Origin: Lobosporangium transversale
Taxonomy: Eukaryota; Mortierellomycota; Mortierellomycetes; Mortierellales; Mortierellaceae
Direction of reading: 5' to 3'
Assembly (NCBI RefSeq): GCF_002105155.1
Contig: NW_019029053.1
Coordinates: 62,001-126,000, forward strand
DNA: 64,000 nucleotides
This document shows positions 1 to 11,417 of this stretch, piece by piece (within the stretch, counting starts at the first letter, position 1; each line of letters starts with the position of its first letter). A program made the position numbers and the translations under genes. The notes under the pieces were generated by a model. It was not told the origin of the DNA. It ran no database searches and saw only the letters and a list, made by a program, of their open reading frames with translations.

Positions 1-559
1 TTATTCTTTTCTTGATACGCGCCAGGAGATCACCTTTATCCAAAAGAAGCTCTAGGATTTGAACGAACCATCTGGGTTATATGACACCAGATACATGGCT
101 CTCCCCGTATTGAACAGTTTATTGAATATCTCTACAACTCCTACACCGGCTCTTGCTTGCTCCTATCCACCCTTTCTACCATCTACTGCCCCGCTTCTCT
201 CCCCCTTACCTAAACTCAGAAAAAGCTGTTTTACCTTGTTCACACCCTACGCTCTCGAGACAAAGGCACTCTAGCCCGACCCAGATGTCCTTTAGTGCCT
301 GTGCTGACTTTTATCTCACATCACTCTTCGGATTCACCTAAGCATCACAGCCACAATCGCAGTCGCACTTCCCGCACCTCGACCATTAGAATTGTATTGT
401 AGTCTCACCAATATGAGCATCACACGATCCCGTGATCATTCTACCCAGTTGTCTGACAGATTCAGAACTCTTGATCGATGGTTCTGACAAATACCATTAA
501 GATCCCGAGTGTATCACTGTCAAACTAGAATTAAAACTATTCATTTGGGCTTGATCCTC

Positions 560-594
<35 letters not shown>

Positions 595-1579
595 TTCACC
601 CCTTTAATAAAACACTCATTACATAACACTCTTTCGAGCCAATGCAGAGTATGCAAGAGGCTATCGGCACTGGTCAACACTCTTTCAAGTTATGCAAAAG
701 GGTTTAGAAAACATTTCCCCCCAATCATATACAAGTTGAATGCAAAGAATATGATGATACCTCTACACAAGTCCAACAGACTTGATGGGACAGAAAATAT
801 ATTGAGACAGTGAGTAATGAGTGCACTTTAAAAAATAAAAATATCCGCTGCTGCAAATGAAGGTAGTGAAGAGAGTAAGGAAATAAGAGAGAAAGAGCCA
901 AAGTGCCTTACAACTATGACCCCATAGTAACTTCTACGCCTCCTTGATGTGCTTTGTCTCCAAATGTAAAACAGAGAGAAAAAGAGGAGAACGGATGTTA
1001 GAAAGTGGGGAGGCGCATGAAGAAACAAACCAGATAATGATCGAGAAAGGAGGAATAAAAGAAACGATAACGACCTAAAAGGAGGTATGAACAATAAAGG
1101 GAAGACAATTGAGAGAGGAAGAGGTGATGGGGAATGAAAGAAAAAGAAGCGACCCCCAAAGACACTGAGATGCGACAAAAACCACCAGGGTGATTCATTT
1201 GTAATAAAACGTTGGCCCTAATCTAAATAATATAAATAAATAATAGCGTAGATGTATATGAATAAAAAGTACGTCTGTTTGTGTGAATGGTTTGGTCAAT
1301 AGCTCTGCCAGCACCGGCCAAGTCCCCACGCCATCGGGCTCCAGGGCAGTTTTGCACGCGAAAGGTTTCTTATAAGAGATAAACATAAAAAACGCCATCT
1401 CGATTTTGCGTAGAGCATATTCAACTTTCTTTTAGACTTTACTGTTGCCTAGACATGTCAAACACGCGTTTTTTTGGCTCCAAAACGGACGTCGTTCCCT
1501 TTGCGATGATTGGGTGTACACAAATTGCATATGAAAATGCGACCCATCATGTAAAGCAAGCTTCAAGCCGTAGACATTG

Positions 1580-1611
<32 letters not shown>

Positions 1612-1797
1612 GTTCGGAGACAAATGTCCTATGATAGTATGAGGCGTCTGATTTAAGGGGTAATGAAATCTAATGTACCATTCAGGGTTCACTGTTTAAA
1701 TCGTCAATTGCCAAGTTTAAACACTTTCTCACAAACATTCACGTTTACATTTTATTTGCTCGAAACGCACATTTCATTGAAACATTTACCCATTACC
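1..1797. other. Intergenic/leader region, no confident gene
   Basis: No confident gene is seen. On the minus strand at 1-51 a 17-codon stretch follows a plausible AG acceptor at 52-53 and is open in one frame, so it could be an internal exon of a gene running out of the window to the left; this is weak. The rest is low-complexity: a T tract near 561-592, an A tract near 1580-1610 and purine-rich sequence at 840-1180. The final part is the leader of the TatD-type gene. Confidence 0.35.
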
Positions 1798-2779
1798 ATG
1801 ATCGACATCCATGCTCATATTTATCCACCTACTATCCCTATCGATTCCATCTCTCCACTTTTGCAGCGCGCAAAGGCTGCTGGTCTGACCTCACTCCTTT
1901 CTGTATCTGAGAACCTCATTGATGCTCGCCATATCCTTCGACTTTCGATTCAACATCCAAACTTCCTTTTTCCCTGTGCAGGGATTCACCCTGCACAGCC
2001 CATTCGCGATGCGGACGGCGCCACTATCGGCTATCGCTCTGCAGCCGAGACAGACCTAGAGGGCGTCTTTGAGTTCATGGAGGAAAACAGCTCTCGTCTC
2101 GTCGCCATTGGTGAAGTCGGTTTGGATTTTACACTTCCTGTTCTGAACTCACCACACAACGACTCAATTAGGCTCAAAACACCTGAAGACATCAAAACAG
2201 AACAACGCAAAGTCTTTGCACGTCAGGTACGCTTTGCACTTCAGCACAACCTTCCTTTGAATGTTCATTCCAGGAACGCAGGGCATCATGCGATCACACT
2301 ATTGGAAGAATTGGACGCCAAAAACGTGGTTTTACACGCGTTCGATGGTCAAATCAAATATGTACGGAAAGCGCTGGCTTTAGGGTATTACTTCTCGATA
2401 CCGACAAGTGTCGTCCGGATACCACAGCAGCAGGCATTGGCTGTAGAAGTACCGCTCGAGCAAATGCTACTCGAATCAGATACGCCGTGCTTAGGACCAG
2501 AGAAAGGTGTGAGCAATGTGCCATCAAATCTCTCGTTTGCTGCACAAGAGATTGCAAAAATCAAGAATTTGGAATTAGAGACCGTGGTAAGTCCCCCACT
2601 GACAAATTTCTAGCCAAATTGGATTGTTCATAAAAGAGATAAAAGTGACATGTTTGTTCTGAAAGATACCATCTCTGGCTGATTTTCAAAAAATTGAATA
2701 GATCAATCAAACAACAGAAAACGCATACAAGCTGTTCCCCAAGATCCGTCCACATTTACCAGCTTTGAGCATTGTCTAA
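1798..2779 (+). CDS. TatD-family metal-dependent hydrolase (TATDN3-like)
   Basis: Two exons, 1798-2586 and 2702-2779, joined in phase 0 by a GTAAGT...AG intron, give 288 aa. Visible metal-site motifs of the TatD family are the N-terminal HAH in MIDIHAHIYP, the glutamate in GEVGLDF, the histidine in NVHSRN, the histidine in LHAFDG and the aspartate in ESDTP. The family comprises TIM-barrel metal-dependent phosphoesterases, usually described as DNases; the motif spacing is closest to the TATDN3 branch. The start is placed at the ATG immediately before IDIHAH, because the TatD fold begins there, although an in-frame ATG lies upstream at 1663. The second exon supplies the last 25 residues and ends at TAA. 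Substrate is not predictable from sequence. Confidence 0.88.
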
Positions 2780-3269
2780 TAGTGTTTGGAGTGTATTACA
2801 ATAGTACATCGCCTATCTTCTTACAATACTCATAACATAAACAGATACGGGCTTAATTCTTGTATTAAATGTTGAAATACAATATATCGTGCTCATGCCA
2901 CCATGATTATGATAATAGCAACAATATAAAAAAAAATAGAAAAGAAAAGAAATACCGAAGGACCCTGCTATGGTTCAAGAGTTTGGAGTAAGTAGTTCTT
3001 TCTTTCTCAACTCTAGTTCTTTCTTTCTCAACTTGTGTTCTTTCCTTCTCAATTAGTGTTGAACCAATGCTCCAATCCCTCGCAGCTTTGTTTCCTCCTT
3101 CTGAACTCGCCCTTCTTTTGCACATGCATGATTGTTAGTATCCATGGGGCCACTCCTGAAATAGCATGGAAGATGCAGAAAAAAAAAATCAAAATCAAAA
3201 TCAAAATTAGCACTTGTGATATGCTAAGAGTTATATTGTTACTCCTTTTTTTTATGAGTAGTCATGTAC
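2780..3269. other. Convergent 3' region with septin coiled-coil-like remnant
   Basis: The interval lies between the ends of the TatD gene (+) and the septin (-). Read on the minus strand, about 2980-3165 contains charged, heptad-like coding sequence after a good CTATTTCAG acceptor: KEGRVQKEETKLRGIG in one frame and LIEKERTQVEKERTRVEK in another, the latter from a roughly 21-bp unit repeated three times. This is what a Cdc11-type septin normally has at its C-terminus, but here it lies beyond the septin stop codon. A run of CAAAAT-type repeats occurs near 3190-3205. Confidence 0.4.
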
Positions 3270-4918
3270 CTATTCCTCGCCTTCCTCAGTGCGAGAAAGT
3301 TTCTCTGTACGATAGTTCTCATAGAGGTAGTCGTGTGTAATTTCCTTGAGCTCTTGCAAATGCGAACTATTCCACAAAAAAAAAAAAAAAAAAAAAAAGG
3401 CATGAATAGCTGAAATTGACGCACATGGAATGGTATCTTTTTGGATTTTTGATCTTTAGAAGAATGTATCTTTTTCACTTACCTAAGAAGAGCAAATCGC
3501 AACTTTGCAAAATCACAATGTTCTGAATTATCAACCTCTACGATGCCCCATGGATATTGCCTTCCACGGACCGTGCGACCATTAACTTCGATTTCTTCTT
3601 CGCACCCAATCAACGCAAATGGTAAGAGTGATCGGAGTTCGCTGTTCTCCTCAACTGTTTCTTCGTCGTCCTCTTCAGGATCATAAGGAAAGTTGTAGAT
3701 AGGAATATTGTGGTGTTCGATGTCCTCCATGATCTAGAAGTGGAGAAGTCCCATTTCAAATTAGCTCATGATTTTTGAAAGATATTACTGTTGGATTTTT
3801 TTTTTTATAAAAAAAAAGAAAATCATCAGTAAACTTACTCGTTTCTTGAACTCAGCCAGCTCATTAGAAGTGAGGGTGTCAGCTCTTCCAATGACTGGTA
3901 TGACATTGATTCGAGGGCTCAGACGTTTCATCAGCTCAATATCAATCTCCCGGAGGCTAGTTTTAAGAATCGAAATATGCTGGTCATTATTTAGATCTTT
4001 TTTTTTTTTATAATCATGACTAAAGGAAAAAAGATAATTTGAATACCTATGACCAGTAGGCGCAATAAAGTAAAGAAGTGCATGAACACGGTTGTCACGG
4101 AAGCGCGGATTGCGCTTGATCCTAGATTCTTCTGCCAAGATATCATCATATTGTCGTTCAAGATATCCAAGAATCTCTTGGAAGCTATCGAAAAGCACGA
4201 TAAAAAGGAAAAAAAATAAGAAAATAAAAAAAAAGAGCCAATAAAAAAAAAAAAAAGGAGTGTAAATCAATTGTAGATTTGCAGGCAAGGGACCAAGGGG
4301 GTTCCATGAACAGATTTAGCTCTACTGGAGTATTGGACAGAGCTCTCTGCATTTACGATTTGCATACCAGTGATCATTGTTGATCATGTCCCCAAAGCCC
4401 GGAGTATCCACTATGGTGAGTGAGATTTTGACGCCGTCTTCGTCAAGCTCTACTCTTGCACACATGGCGATAAGTTTTAAGAGAGAGAAGAGAGGGAGAA
4501 AAGAGACAAAGGGCCAAAGTGTGAGTAAGTTGATCCTTCAGGAACCCTGAACAGATATTGATTGGATTTGAGTGCTGCACGTACCAACAGTATAAGGCTT
4601 GATCTTGATGCCTTCTTCAATATGGGCCATTTCCGGATCATCACACTCGCGTTTGGGGACAACATCAGCATCGCACAGAGTATTGATAAAAGTTGTGCGG
4701 CCAAGACCCGATGCGCCTGGAACAAAGGCACACACCAAAGTCAAAATAATAATAATAATAAAAAAAAAAAAAAGTTGAGTTGTGTGAGCTGTGTGTGACA
4801 CAAAAAGGTTTTTGCTGCGACTAGGACTGTTGGCAAACACACTTCAAACATTACCCACGACCATGAGTGTAAACTGAAATCCTTTCTTGACATTCTTGCG
4901 ACCTCGGATGCGCTGCAT
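3270..4918 (-). CDS. CDC11: Septin, Cdc11/AspA type
   Basis: Seven exons on the minus strand (4855-4918, 4585-4716, 4368-4452, 4047-4184, 3839-3956, 3483-3733, 3270-3366) keep one frame and give 294 aa. The GTPase core is clear: a P-loop-like GASGLGRTTF (the Cdc11 form, lacking the usual GKST lysine), DTPGFGD as G3, GRADTL as G4, the septin signature YLERQYDDILAEESRIKRNP, and RGRQYPWGIVEVDN. MEDIEHHNIPIYNFPYD and TVEEN match the Cdc11/AspA subgroup. Septins form filaments at septation and branching sites. Oddities: the protein stops right after YENYRTEKLSRTEEGEE, without the usual C-terminal coiled coil, and it starts only about 16 residues before the core. The first exon may be incomplete, since CACATGCAG at the start could be an acceptor. 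Confidence 0.9.
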
Positions 4919-6247
4919 GTGGAAAAGGCAATGCAGAGAAATGCTGATGTGAGCTTCCTGTCATTGTTTTACCAACTTTATCGCCTCTTGTGTTGATGGC
5001 TTTTGCTTCTTACATGTGCCATGATGCAATTAGAATGCTGTAACAAATGTAATGGACGGGAGGGTTAAAATAAAATGAAAAGTGATGAAAAGATGAACTA
5101 AAGCAAAAGAAAAAAGGAAAAGGAAAGAAAATATGTAACAGTGCCTGGACCCCATGGAATACAGGGTTGGTATTTTTTTAATAATTATTCAGTGCTTTTT
5201 TGGCTTGATAAAACTAGCACGAACGAATGTGAATGTGTGCAAACACGATGCACGTGTACGATGATACTGAAAATAGATTACGCGCTGCTTTCATTATATT
5301 TTCATCCTTGCTGAGCCAAAACTTGCCCAAAGAGCTCTCTCGATCTTTCTGCGCTGCTTGGGAAGGCCAGTCTGGCTCCTAGTCTGTCGTTCCTCTTTAT
5401 TTACTCGCTTCAATAAGCTCTCTCTCTATCATTGCTGCTTGTGTTGAAAAAAAAGCAATATTCAGTAGCCATTTCAGTTGCCCATTTTTAAATCATATTC
5501 CTTGCAAAAACCATGTCAAAAAGAGGTGTGTGGCTGGAAATAAAGGAAAGAAAGAAAGTAAAGGACGATAGAAAACCCTTGTAAACCACAAAAGCAAAAG
5601 CTGCACGTATAACAAGGCCTGACATGTCTTTGTCGATACTTCCACACTGTACATTATTTTGTTTGTTTGTAAATAAAAATTTGATTTATGATAAGGATAT
5701 TGCATCCAATGTCTCAATGGTCATAACCATGTTTATTGAGTCAAGTTACTACAGTTTGTGGTTGCGATCAATCGATCGTTTTTTTTTTTTTTTTTTTTTT
5801 TTTTTGCGCATACTACAAACCACAGAGGATATGATATTGAAAGAGAATTAGATCTTTCACCATAAAAAAAAAAAAAAAAGTACGATCAGGACAACTAGCC
5901 ACAAATAGAGATACAGCGACTGCGAACAATCATAGATAGTGCATTTCCGGATAGGTGTTTCTCACTCTGGTGATTGACAATAAGGAAGTGAAACAGGCGT
6001 TGAGAGATTCCAACATCCATCAAAAAAGGGCGAAGAATAAAAAGGCGTAGAAAGCGGACAAAGCGACCACCAAGCGACCATCATGCTATACCACTATACT
6101 ATGGCACCATGCCACTATGTCCATGCTGCGAAGCACAAATGTAACAAATGTAATGAGTTCTTAAAAAAAGGGTCTTAGTCAATCAATCACAGGTGCAACA
6201 TTACACAAAACCAATGGGTCCAAAGTCAAGCGTCGCGCAGCACATGA

Positions 6248-6281
<34 letters not shown>

Positions 6282-6410
6282 GAGCGGCTTTACTATTCAT
6301 ATTGAGATCAGGCCTGACACCTCACTTGCTACTTTTCTTTGCCTTTACTTTACTGTCATTATCAACTGCCATCATCGTCATCATCATCATTGTAGACTTT
6401 CTTTATCATA

Positions 6411-6452
<42 letters not shown>

Positions 6453-6598
6453 CGTTTCTTTTCCTGGTACATTTTTTCACCTTCCCTGATTGTCCCTCAC
6501 ACACCTCTATCTATTCTTGTAGCCACATTATTTCATTTCATTCCGTTGTATAGCGGTTCAGCTCTTTTCAAACGACAACAACAACATTGAGCATACCA
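4919..6598. other. Intergenic region between septin and TCP11-like gene
   Basis: This is the divergent upstream region of the septin (-) and the TCP11-family gene (+). No gene is recognised. It contains long homopolymers (a T tract near 5779-5805, an A tract near 5863-5879, a T tract near 6251-6278) and a T26A13 bipartite tract at about 6414-6452, in the pyrimidine-rich leader just upstream of the TCP11-like start. Confidence 0.5.
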
Positions 6599-9500
6599 AT
6601 GCCTATCCGCAGCCACGACGCTATCCCTAGCTTTATCCAGCTGGAGGAGCAACACCAACTTCTCTCGACAAGGCCTGATTCAGCTATTGTCGCCCCTTCT
6701 GTCCAGCAGAGGTCCCAACCCAAGCGAGTTCATCAAGCTAACAGGGTTAGCAGCAGCGCCAGTAAGAACAATATGGACAAATTATCGCCACCAATAGAGC
6801 AAACTACGACCATGTTCATGAGGCGCCTCAACATCTCCCACAATCCACATCACCACCCACATGCCATCAGCAAGCGTGGGGGACATCGGTCTGCCACATT
6901 GAGAGTGAGAGGAAAGCACGGCGCTGTAAAATCACCTCATATGTACTCGTCAGTTCATTGTCGACATTCTGTTGATATCCATAGCAGTGATCCTCTGCGT
7001 AAATTCAATTATTCTGGTCCATTTAACCAAGAGAGCCGTCTGGTTCTCCTCAAAAAGTATATGCAAAGTCGCCGCATTCATCTACGCCAACGTCTCACGC
7101 GGCAACACCTACAACAGCATGACTCTCTCGATACCTCAGACATGTCGTTGGATGAAGCAGACCTTATGGAAGAAGATGATGACGTCCGTGATCAACAGAG
7201 CGATCTCAACAGCGGGTTAGCAACGGACCAAGAGCAGTATCGTCGATACATGTGGACATTGGAGCAACGGCTGCGAGAGAGGATCCGGTCGGCTGAAAGG
7301 AGTCGGTCTCACTTCTTGATGGAGCGACGGCTCTCTGCAGGGGAAAGAGTGGATCATGCTTATCGTGTGGTCCAAAGACAGCGCACGGAGCAAGAGGACC
7401 GTCAGCATAGAGCTCGTGATAAACTGGAACAGAAGATGATGCGAGCCATGGCAAGAAGAAATGCTTATCTTGAGGCTGCTATCGAAAATGATCCATCTCG
7501 GAGGTTCCGACGCAAGAGCTCCGGCACTACTATTAACTCTACTGCCCCTATCACTAGCATCAATAAGGTTACGACTCATCTTGACAAGGCAAGCACTCCA
7601 GAGGTAAAGAGACCCTCATCTGATCTTGAGGTTGCAGCGCCGATAGCAGTAACGAAGGTCCCAAACATGAAGATATTCCCAACAGTCATTAGGCCAAACT
7701 CGTCCTTCGTTGGCAAAAGCACTACGGGTCGCAAGAATGAAGCACATAAACATGGATCGACTAAAAATAGCCTGACTGACATGACCCAAGTGACAGATGA
7801 GAAGCACTTGACCAGCATGACCACGCGAAAATGTATATTGCCAACATTGACAACTATGACGAAGATATCGCCGCTCTCAGGTTCTTTGCAGCAGAAGCAT
7901 CATAATTCAACGGCTGATAATGATGTGGAAGCTAGTGCAGTAGCGGGTGTACATAGAGATATGAAAATAACCGCAACGTCAGAGATGCAGCGACACAGCT
8001 ACGAACGATTGATACAGAGGGCGTCGCGTGACTACATCAAGGCGATAGGGTCGCATCAATACATCTTCACCCTCGGTTTTGATGAGTTGGCACGACTGTT
8101 GCACACAAGTAAACCTCTGATCCATGCCACGCTTCGGTTGCTCAAGTACTCTTCGCAGCTAGTCCAACTGACCCAGGACAACGGCACGGACCACAATCAA
8201 ACGTTTGAGAAGTACAAGAACCCAGCGCGCGTTTTTTTAAGCATGTACATGGTCCTAGCACACCCCAGTCAGATCCGGTCCCCCACAGAGGTAATGACGG
8301 TTTCTTGTTTCAGTTAGTTGAGAAGAGCAAAGAACCTGGTGGAAGAAGATTTTGCAATGAATTTGTCAGATCAAATTTCTGAGCTAAAAAAAATTCTTTT
8401 AATAACTTATTCACTTATTCGCAAACCTCACTCTTCCTTCATTCTCGCATTTTCTCATTCTCTCATATTCTTTCATTCCCATTCCCATTCACATTTCATA
8501 TTTCTAAATTCGCCTTTTTCTTTTTTTTTGTTCACTTTTTGCTCCTTCCCACGTTCCGAATATGACTCTTACGGATACATTGAATACGCCCACATTGCAG
8601 TACCAACCTGCTGCTTCAGAAGACCAAACCATAAACCCTGTCGATGATAGTGCATTCGACTCACTCGTTCAAGCTTCCAAAAATCTATTGGAGGCCCTTG
8701 AGGTTTGGCTTGCTGCCAATTGTACTCAGAATCAAAGCCAAAGTCAAAACCAAAATCAAAGCCCTTCAAATCAAGACCAGGCTCCAGAAGACAGTAACGC
8801 ACTATTGACCAACATTTCTAACCACCCAAGACGTGACCCAGCAACAGTTAAAGCCTTTGACGATGCATGGGCCAGCTACTACAATTTTTTTCAAGCCTGG
8901 AAAGAAAGAGACGCTCAACGGTTACTCAGCACATTGCTTGACCATGCTCGGCATATCAACTTGCTTTGGCGTACTGTGCGGAATGATCCTTCTGCTAGGA
9001 TTGAATGGGAACCTCGAATTGAGGAACAGCGTAAAGATCTTCGGGTTAAGGCCAGTCAACTCGCAGGGCCAGAAGGGGCTGCACAGCTCGATGTTGTCTT
9101 TGCGGATTATATGAATGGTTCAGCCCACACTGTTACTCCTTCATTAGCGCCACCGTCGCAAGCGGGGCTCGATAATATAGTAATACCGGCGGTGTCAGTT
9201 TCTCATGAGAACACTTCTGATTCAGTGCACCCTCGGACACAAACAACACCATCTACTGCAAAGAAAAGGCAGAGAGCTAGTTCAGTCTCGAAACAAAAGA
9301 GTGCTGCCTCGGCAACGACCAGCAACGTCAGCAAGGATTTACAGACAACTTACTCTGGCCATTCTGCAGATATGGATTCGATAATACAGCCTGATGCCAC
9401 TTCAGCCACCTCATCGGGCTATGAAGCACCCAAACCAAAGAAGCCTGCTACAACTAGTGCAGCAGCAGCAGCAGCAGCAGCTCTAGAAACTATACCAACT

Positions 9501-11162
9501 GGATTTGAGAAACCAACAAAGTGGACAAACCTTCAGTTGATTCACGAGCTAGCTATGGATTCAGGCTTCAAGGTCGAGCCAAATCGCCCGCTGGGAGCTA
9601 GAACTATGCATGAGTCGCCCTTGCTGCAAACAGCCGATCAGGGTGGTGATGATCCTACTAATGCCGCAACAGGTTTGCAAGGACTGGAGGACAGGATTCG
9701 AGCTATGGCGACCAAGGCTTACTTTGATCAGATTCGCGATGATGCAGCAAAAGGCCAATTGGGCAAGTGGATTCCTTCATTGTTGACAACGATTCGTGAG
9801 CAGCTATTGGACATGGTACCTCCAAACTCTGCCATAGCAATGCAAATTACGGAGGGTTTTGACATTGAGTTTGTACAGCAACAGATTGAGAAGAATGTCT
9901 ATGATTTAACTGGCGCCTTGAACGGGGTTGTAGACATTATGAGCAAGCTGTGCGCCCCTGTTAGAGATCAAGCCATCAAGCGGATACAGGAGAGCTTGAA
10001 TGAAATTTCGCAGGACCCTAGTCAATTGAGCGCCCCCGATGTCACCACTGAAACCTCTGCAACATCTATTGCGCCCAATGATCTTGTGAGCGTCTTGCAG
10101 AGTATCTTGGAGTTATTAGAGCTCATGCTGCTAGACATGGCCAATTTCCGGTTGACGGTTGCAAGACCAAAATTGGAGAAACAAGCAATTCCATATGAGC
10201 AAAGCGCGTTTAAAGAGTCAGTCGATAAGGGTGAGGTTTCATTAGAGTCAACACAAAATTGGCTACAGGATTCAGCGAAACGATATTTGCAACAGCAAGC
10301 CTCAGCCCCAACTTTGCCTGTTGCAACAGAGGGCGGTGCATCTTCCTCAGCCAATGATGATATCCCTGGACCCGAGTCCTCAAGTAATCCAGGCCGACGT
10401 AGGCACTACGATATTCTTGTTCATTCTTTACTGGACCTAGTGTTTTCGAGCAAACGATTTGATGTTGGTATAGACCGGGTGCAATTTCCTGCGACTTTGG
10501 CTTTGGATCGTGAGCGTATGACACGATTTCAGAATGAAGTTCAGGGACTTGCGCTTGTTGCTGTCATCATGAATATTTCTACTAATGTTTCGCCAATGCT
10601 CAGTGACGAGTCTCATGAGGAACTGAAGAATACGTTGCTGAAACTCATGGAAGCTCCTAACACATCCTTGGAGACACTAGCAGAAGCTGTCATTGAGGCA
10701 AAAGAACGAGAACTCTTAATGAATGCTCGACGATCAGCATCTAAATCCTCCTCGCCGTCATCGTCTGCACCAGGGTCATCATTATCGTCTACTTCATCCA
10801 TTATCGATTCTTCTTCATTTCCAAAACTACTACTCTCAGATGAACAAAGAAATTGTATCCAAAATACGGTCGCTCGCGCCATCTCGTTTGATAGCACCCT
10901 ATTCCGTGTCCTCTCTCAGCGTCTCCGCAAGGTTCTGGAGGATTTTACACTGTCAACCCCGAGCAGCGGAGGAAAATCAGGGGCCATGCCTAACGAAGCC
11001 GCCCTGAGTAAGGTAGGGCTAGGGCATTTGAAGAAAGAGATTGAGACCTTGGCACTGCAGTTCCGTTTCCTGACAAAATATAATGCTCAGGTCTATCGTC
11101 CGTGGTATGATCCTATGTTGGCAAAAATTATCTCCAATATCAAAAAGAGTGGAAAGCAATAA
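6599..11162 (+). CDS. TCP11/SOK1-family protein
   Basis: Modelled as one gene of two exons, 6599-8290 and 8601-11162, phase 0, 1417 aa. Exon 1 has a long Arg/Glu-rich helical region (EQRLRERIRSAERSRSH and following), then FTLGFDELARLLHTSK and ARVFLSMYMVLAHPSQ. Exon 2 resumes with FDSLVQASKNLLEALEVWLA, then the TCP11 core (LIHELAMD, IREQLLDMVPPNS and the diagnostic KLCAPVRDQAIKR). In fungal and plant TCP11 proteins FLSAYMIL-HP is followed directly by a helix like that opening exon 2, which is why the two open frames are joined. Yeast SOK1, the best-known fungal member, is a suppressor of reduced cAMP-PKA signalling. Low-complexity Gln/Ser and poly-Ala segments lie in the middle. The intron (8291-8600) is promoter-like: CT-rich and followed by an in-frame ATG at 8562, so a shorter second isoform is possible. 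Confidence 0.82.
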
Positions 11163-11359
11163 AAGAACAGTCGTTGACTCGTAGAAACCAAAAGTATCAA
11201 AATAAAAGCTTATTTTATTTTTATTATTATTATTATTAAGTTGTCATTATTATGGTGGTGCCAAGTTGTCAAATGAATGGTACAAAAATAATATACATAA
11301 ATCAAACGAATTGAACATGCTGATTAATGAAGTGAAATGAAAAATGATAAATCAATGAA

Positions 11360-11395
<36 letters not shown>

Positions 11396-11417
11396 ATCCA
11401 TGCCATTCAAAATCGTG

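Noticed and set aside
828-1398. Several open frames on the minus strand rich in Phe, Leu and Ser
   Set aside because: They come from pyrimidine-rich low-complexity sequence, overlap each other and show no family features.
5513-5584. ATGTCAAAAAGAG followed by GTGTGTG, resembling a first exon (MSKR) of a ribosomal protein L23-type gene
   Set aside because: No downstream exon of that protein occurs before the TCP11-like gene.
8562-11162. A separate gene starting at ATG 8562 for the TCP11 core
   Set aside because: The upstream frame ends at a good donor (8290) in phase with an acceptor at 8600, and the joined protein follows the family order of motifs without a gap; kept only as a possible internal start.
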